Translations under genes and position numbers: made by a program
Notes under the pieces: generated by a model
The model's database searches: none
Told to the model about the DNA's origin: nothing
The model's input: the letters and a program-made list of their open reading frames with translations, nothing else
NCBI GenBank assembly: GCA_024196135.1
Contig: JAMQCK010000503.1
Location: 1-21,178, forward strand
DNA length: 21,178 nt
Source: Pleurotus ostreatus/Saccharomyces cerevisiae fusant
Taxonomy: Eukaryota; Opisthokonta
Direction: 5' to 3'
Part shown: positions 17,669 to 21,178 of the stretch, piece after piece
Layout: each line of letters begins with the position of its first letter
How positions within the stretch are numbered: the stretch's first letter is position 1

Positions 17669-20600
17669 TCAGTGCGGTGGGTAGAAGCCCCCGCTCCCCG
17701 ACCGCGACGGACCGCCCGGCATGTCCAAGGGGTTCATGAACGACGCGGGCGCGTCCATCCCGCCCGGGTACACGTCCCCGCCGAAGCCCGCGCCCCCCGC
17801 GGGCGGCACCGGCGGCAGCTCCGTGCTGAACGGCGCCGGGCTCTCCGTCGCGCCCCCAAACACCGGCGGGCTCGCGCCATCCCCCATCCCGCCCGCGCCC
17901 CCGAACGACGCCGGGCTCTCCGTGCGGAACATCTCGCCGCCCACGCCCGCGCCCGTGCCCCAGTCGGACGAGTTCTGCCGGGAGGCGGGCCCGATGTTCA
18001 TCATGTGCCGCATCTGCTCCTGCATCTCGCCCGTGCTGTAGTTCGAGCTGCGCGAGTCGGAGCGCGCGAGGTGCGGGAGCGGTAGCGGGAAGTTGGACGG
18101 GCTGCTGTGCGCGGACTCTGGCCGGCTGTAGGGGTGGAAGCCGCGCGGGCTGGGGCTGGGGTGCGGCGAGAAGTGCATGCCGCGGCCGGTGCCGTCGTAG
18201 TCGCTGCCTGCCGTCGTTGGTCGCCGAACCTCCCGTGCCATGGACGGCGTCATGCTCCTGTGTCGGCGGATTGGACCCGTACCACCAGCGTCGAGAAGGC
18301 TAGGGACAGGGTAAATGTTTGCGTGGTCGAAGGCCTGCTTGTGAGACGGTGCGGACATCGAGATGTTCTGCTCGTATAGCGATGAAGCGGAGGAAGACTA
18401 CAAGACGTCAGATATCTTGCCGCGTATCGATAACCGAGTTACTCACCGAAGAATATGACCCAGGACCGCTCCAGGACCCGTCGTAGTCTCCAAAGCCCAC
18501 GGGCCCGTTTGGTGCGCTACCCGGGAAGAAGCCCTCTTCTTCGTTCCCTCCTCTTACTGATAGGTCGAACCCTTCGTTTGATGGCCCAGCCGGCATCTGC
18601 GCCGCCATGCCCATACCAGCGCCCATCTCGCCAAACATCCCCAACGGAGCGCCAACATTCGACATGTTGGCCATCCCCGAGCCCTGCGGCATACTGCCAT
18701 ACGTGCCGTCGTCCATATCGCTCCCGCTCTCCATCCCCCCATCCCACTCCCCGCCGTTCATTCCAAAGCCCATCCCGCCCTCGCCGCCCATCGCGAAGTC
18801 CATGCCCTCGCCCTCCATGCCCCCGTTGAACCCGGGGATCCGCTCGACGCCGGCCATGCCCTCGCGCGAGTGCGTGCGCAGGTGCTGCCCGAGGTTGTCG
18901 CTCCGCGAGAAGCGCTTCCGGCACATCGGGCACGCGAAGGGCCGCTCCATCGTGTGCGTGCGCAGGTGCCGCTTCAGATGCTCCATCCGCTTGAACAGCC
19001 GCCCACAGGAGAAGAGCGGGCACATGAACGCCTTGCCCGTCGGGTCGAGCTGCGCGCCGTCGAGCGTGTTGGCGTGCAGGGGGCCTTCGAGGTTGGGGGA
19101 GCCCTCCATTGGTGGGCCGGGGTACGTGTGCCGGTGCTGGGGGCCGCCGAGGTCGAGGCTGCGTGGCCGGTTCGAGAACTCGTTCCACGTCCCCGGATTG
19201 CGCCCGGGGCCGGTGAGCTCCCCGCGCGCCTGCTTCATGAACATCTCCGCCGCGCTGACATCGTCGCCCTCCATGTCGCCGAAAGGGCGCATCCGCTCGC
19301 GGCTGAGGCTACCGCCTGGGCCGTAGGGGTAGTTGGGGAATCGCATCTGCTGCCTGCCGCGCTCCATCTGCATGCTGAGGCCCGACTTGTTGGGGTTCAG
19401 GTTGGAGGAACCAGGGGTCTTCTTGCGCCGCTGCTTGTAGGTCGGGCTCCCCTCGAATAGGTTGAACATCGAAAAGAACGGCGTCTTCTGGGCGGCGGTA
19501 GGAGGCTTGCTGGACGACGCATCGCTGTCGGACTCGTCCGCAGTGGACGAACGAGATGATGACCGGCTTTCGGAGTCCTTGTCACTGACGGGTTGTGCTG
19601 CCGCGACGAACTGATCATAGAGCGTGCGTTTGGGGTCGTATCTGTGAGTCATAAGCCCAAATCGTACAAAGATACATTCCGGGGATTGAAATGGAACTTG
19701 GGAGGGCCTGGGCAGCGATGCCCACAGGCAGGATCGCCATATTTTGCCATGCGCGCAATGACTACCCCATGAACCCTGGGCATTGACAGCACTCCCCGAA
19801 ATGCTGTTCAGGGAGTAACCGTCGTGCAGGCGACCCATCGAGTGCTCTGAATCCCCAGCTGCGACTGATCACAAGCTAAGTGGGAGCAGGACTGCGCACG
19901 CTGAACCCTCTACCCGATAGGCCGTTTGCACCAGCCCAGATACCGGAATAGTTCGGATAAGGGCAAAAGCCAGAACGCTGAAATACGCACCGGAAGCTCA
20001 TGGCAGGCTCGCCAGTGATTACCGTAGTCGGTTCAAGGCCCATCTTCTCGCGCTTGAGGTCGCGCTCCAGCGCATCAAGGAAGAGGCGGTCATGCGGGAC
20101 GGAGAACCTGATGACAAGAGTCAGTGTCAAGCGTCCACTGCACAGCCTGAAGGGCGATGATGGTAACGATAGGTCCGTGTTTCTGGCGGACCAAGGGGGA
20201 AGGATCAGGGAATGATGTGATGGCGAAGGCGAGGAAAGGGCGGGTATGTGAATGAGTGGCGTAGGGGGAGGCTTGCTGACCAGTAGAACACTTTTTGCTT
20301 CTTCTGCGTCCGGATGCACTGGTACTTGAACAGGAGGTCGAGAAACGGCGACTGGGCGACGTTAGTCGATATGCCAGCACAGAAGTACGCAACGACGTAC
20401 CTTAGGCTCCTCCAAGCTGGCATCGACGCCCGGCTTGAGATTACGTAGATCCGAAAAGATGCCTTCCTCGAACTTTTTCATGTTCCGTACTGGACGCCCG
20501 AAGGCCTGCGGACAGCGAGCGCCCATTAGCAACGCCTTCGTAATGGAGTTGGGGGGCACGCACCTCGAACCTGAATACCAACGCACGCACAATATCCGTC

Positions 20601-21100
20601 CCGGTGATGTGGTAAAGGCCGTTCCAGAGTACGCACGAGACATACTCCTGCGTCGGGAGAAGGAAGCGATTCAGCGATGGGTGGGAGTGGGCCGCGTCCG
20701 TCTGCTGCTGGAGATCCGAGCCAGGGTAGTCGGCGCCTCCGTTCGCCGAGTCCCATCGGCTGGGCGCCGTCGCGAGGAAGAACTTGAGCTTGTCGAGATG
20801 GGCGAGGCGCTCCTGCTCCGCGTGCGTGAGGGGGCGCGAGAGGCCTGGGAAATCCTGGGAGGTCGATGTCTCTCCTGCGCTGCCGCTGGCTCCCTGCCCC
20901 GCCGATGTCCCCCCGTTCGCGGCTGCGGCTGCCTCTAGCGACGAGTGGAAGCTGGCATGGGCGTGCGCGTTCCCCGGCCGCGCGGTGTACTCGTTCTCGT
21001 CGATTTGGATGGCGCGCTCGGGGTCTTCCTGGGTCGAGACTTGGAGATTTCCGAAGCCGAGCGATGCGCGCTTCTGCGGATAAGTCGAGTAAGAGTTCAT
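17669..21100 (-). CDS. ste12: Ste12 transcription factor: STE homeodomain plus two C2H2 zinc fingers (6 exons, 917 aa)
   Basis: The nuclear transcription factor at the end of the pheromone/filamentous-growth MAPK pathway (SteA/PP-1 type in other fungi). Exons in transcription order: 21100-20564, 20505-20401, 20351-20281, 20107-19991, 19641-18447, 18397-17669. The STE DNA-binding domain covers about 100-277 ([64 protein letters not shown]), built from five exons. Finger 1: C484, C489, H502, H506; finger 2: C514, C517, H530, H534. A Gly/Met-rich low-complexity region follows the fingers. The last exon carries [20 protein letters not shown], a conserved Ste12 segment, then Ser/Pro-rich sequence with several SP/TP sites ([18 protein letters not shown] twice) that could be MAPK targets. 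Introns 3 (20108-20280, 173 nt) and 4 (19642-19990, 349 nt) are much longer than usual here. Orthology is clear; target genes cannot be inferred from the window. Confidence 0.96.
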
Positions 21101-21178
21101 GAAGGAATTAAGATGAGCGTCGTAAGGAACAATAATAATTAGAGGACGAGACGGCCGGGAAAAAGAATGGCAAGAGTA
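21101..21178 (-). promoter_or_regulatory. Start of the ste12 upstream region
   Basis: Only 78 bp upstream of the ste12 ATG are present. On the - strand it includes an AATTATTATT stretch. There is no in-frame upstream ATG in this part. The window ends before a full promoter is seen. Confidence 0.4.

Noticed and set aside
17672..18379. Long + strand open frames opposite the ste12 C-terminus (also 18455-19460)
   Set aside because: They are Arg/Ala/Pro-rich shadows of the GC-rich ste12 exons on the other strand; no family motifs, and the - strand frame carries the zinc fingers and conserved Ste12 segments.
19676..19838. Independent upstream exon or separate zinc-finger gene starting at 19838
   Set aside because: The STE-domain exons upstream join cleanly to 19641 with correct phase (SFR-YDPKR), the known continuous Ste12 order, so 19642-19990 is best read as an intron; the internal start is kept only as a finding.
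1..21178. tRNA genes at GGTTC-like patches (e.g. near 2250, 11420 and 20030)
   Set aside because: No cloverleaf with matching acceptor, anticodon and T arms could be built around them.

Overview
The window comes from a nuclear fungal genome, most likely an Agaricomycete (mushroom or bracket-fungus basidiomycete). The evidence is GC-rich exons, many introns of about 46-100 nt with GT...AG ends and CTGAC/CTAAC-like branch sites, pyrimidine-rich leaders, and a Ste12 factor carrying both an STE homeodomain and two C-terminal C2H2 fingers. No operon, tRNA, rRNA, CRISPR array or intact transposon was found. All gene models were spliced by eye from reading frame, splice sites and family motifs.

There are six protein-coding genes. 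On the + strand: SDR-1 (260-1386, 4 exons), a UbiA-superfamily membrane prenyltransferase or terpene cyclase (4008-5259, 5 exons), a 21-exon SNF2/RING protein of the SHPRH/Irc20 type (6426-12585), and SDR-2 (13463-14580, 4 exons). On the - strand: a group A FAD-dependent monooxygenase (17132-15137, 10 exons) and ste12 (21100-17669, 6 exons). SDR-2 and the monooxygenase converge; the monooxygenase lies downstream of ste12 in the same orientation.

The gaps are 1387-4007 (2.6 kb, probably relic sequence, with the UbiA promoter at its right end), 5260-6425, 12586-13462, 14581-15136 (with a 24-bp tandem repeat) and 17133-17668.

Two genes are conserved regulators: Ste12 (pheromone/filamentation MAPK output) and the SNF2-RING protein (chromatin or DNA repair, ubiquitin ligase). 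The other four (two SDRs, UbiA enzyme, FAD monooxygenase) are a typical tailoring set for a small terpenoid or meroterpenoid pathway. The SDRs are clear duplicates: both 297 aa, three introns at the same places and phases, two exons of identical length, and a shared palindrome CTTCT-N7-AGAAG in both promoters. The main hypothesis is a small, loosely clustered specialised-metabolism locus built around a UbiA-type enzyme with a modified first metal-binding motif, with a housekeeping helicase gene lying between its members. This is inference; only the genes and their motifs are seen directly.
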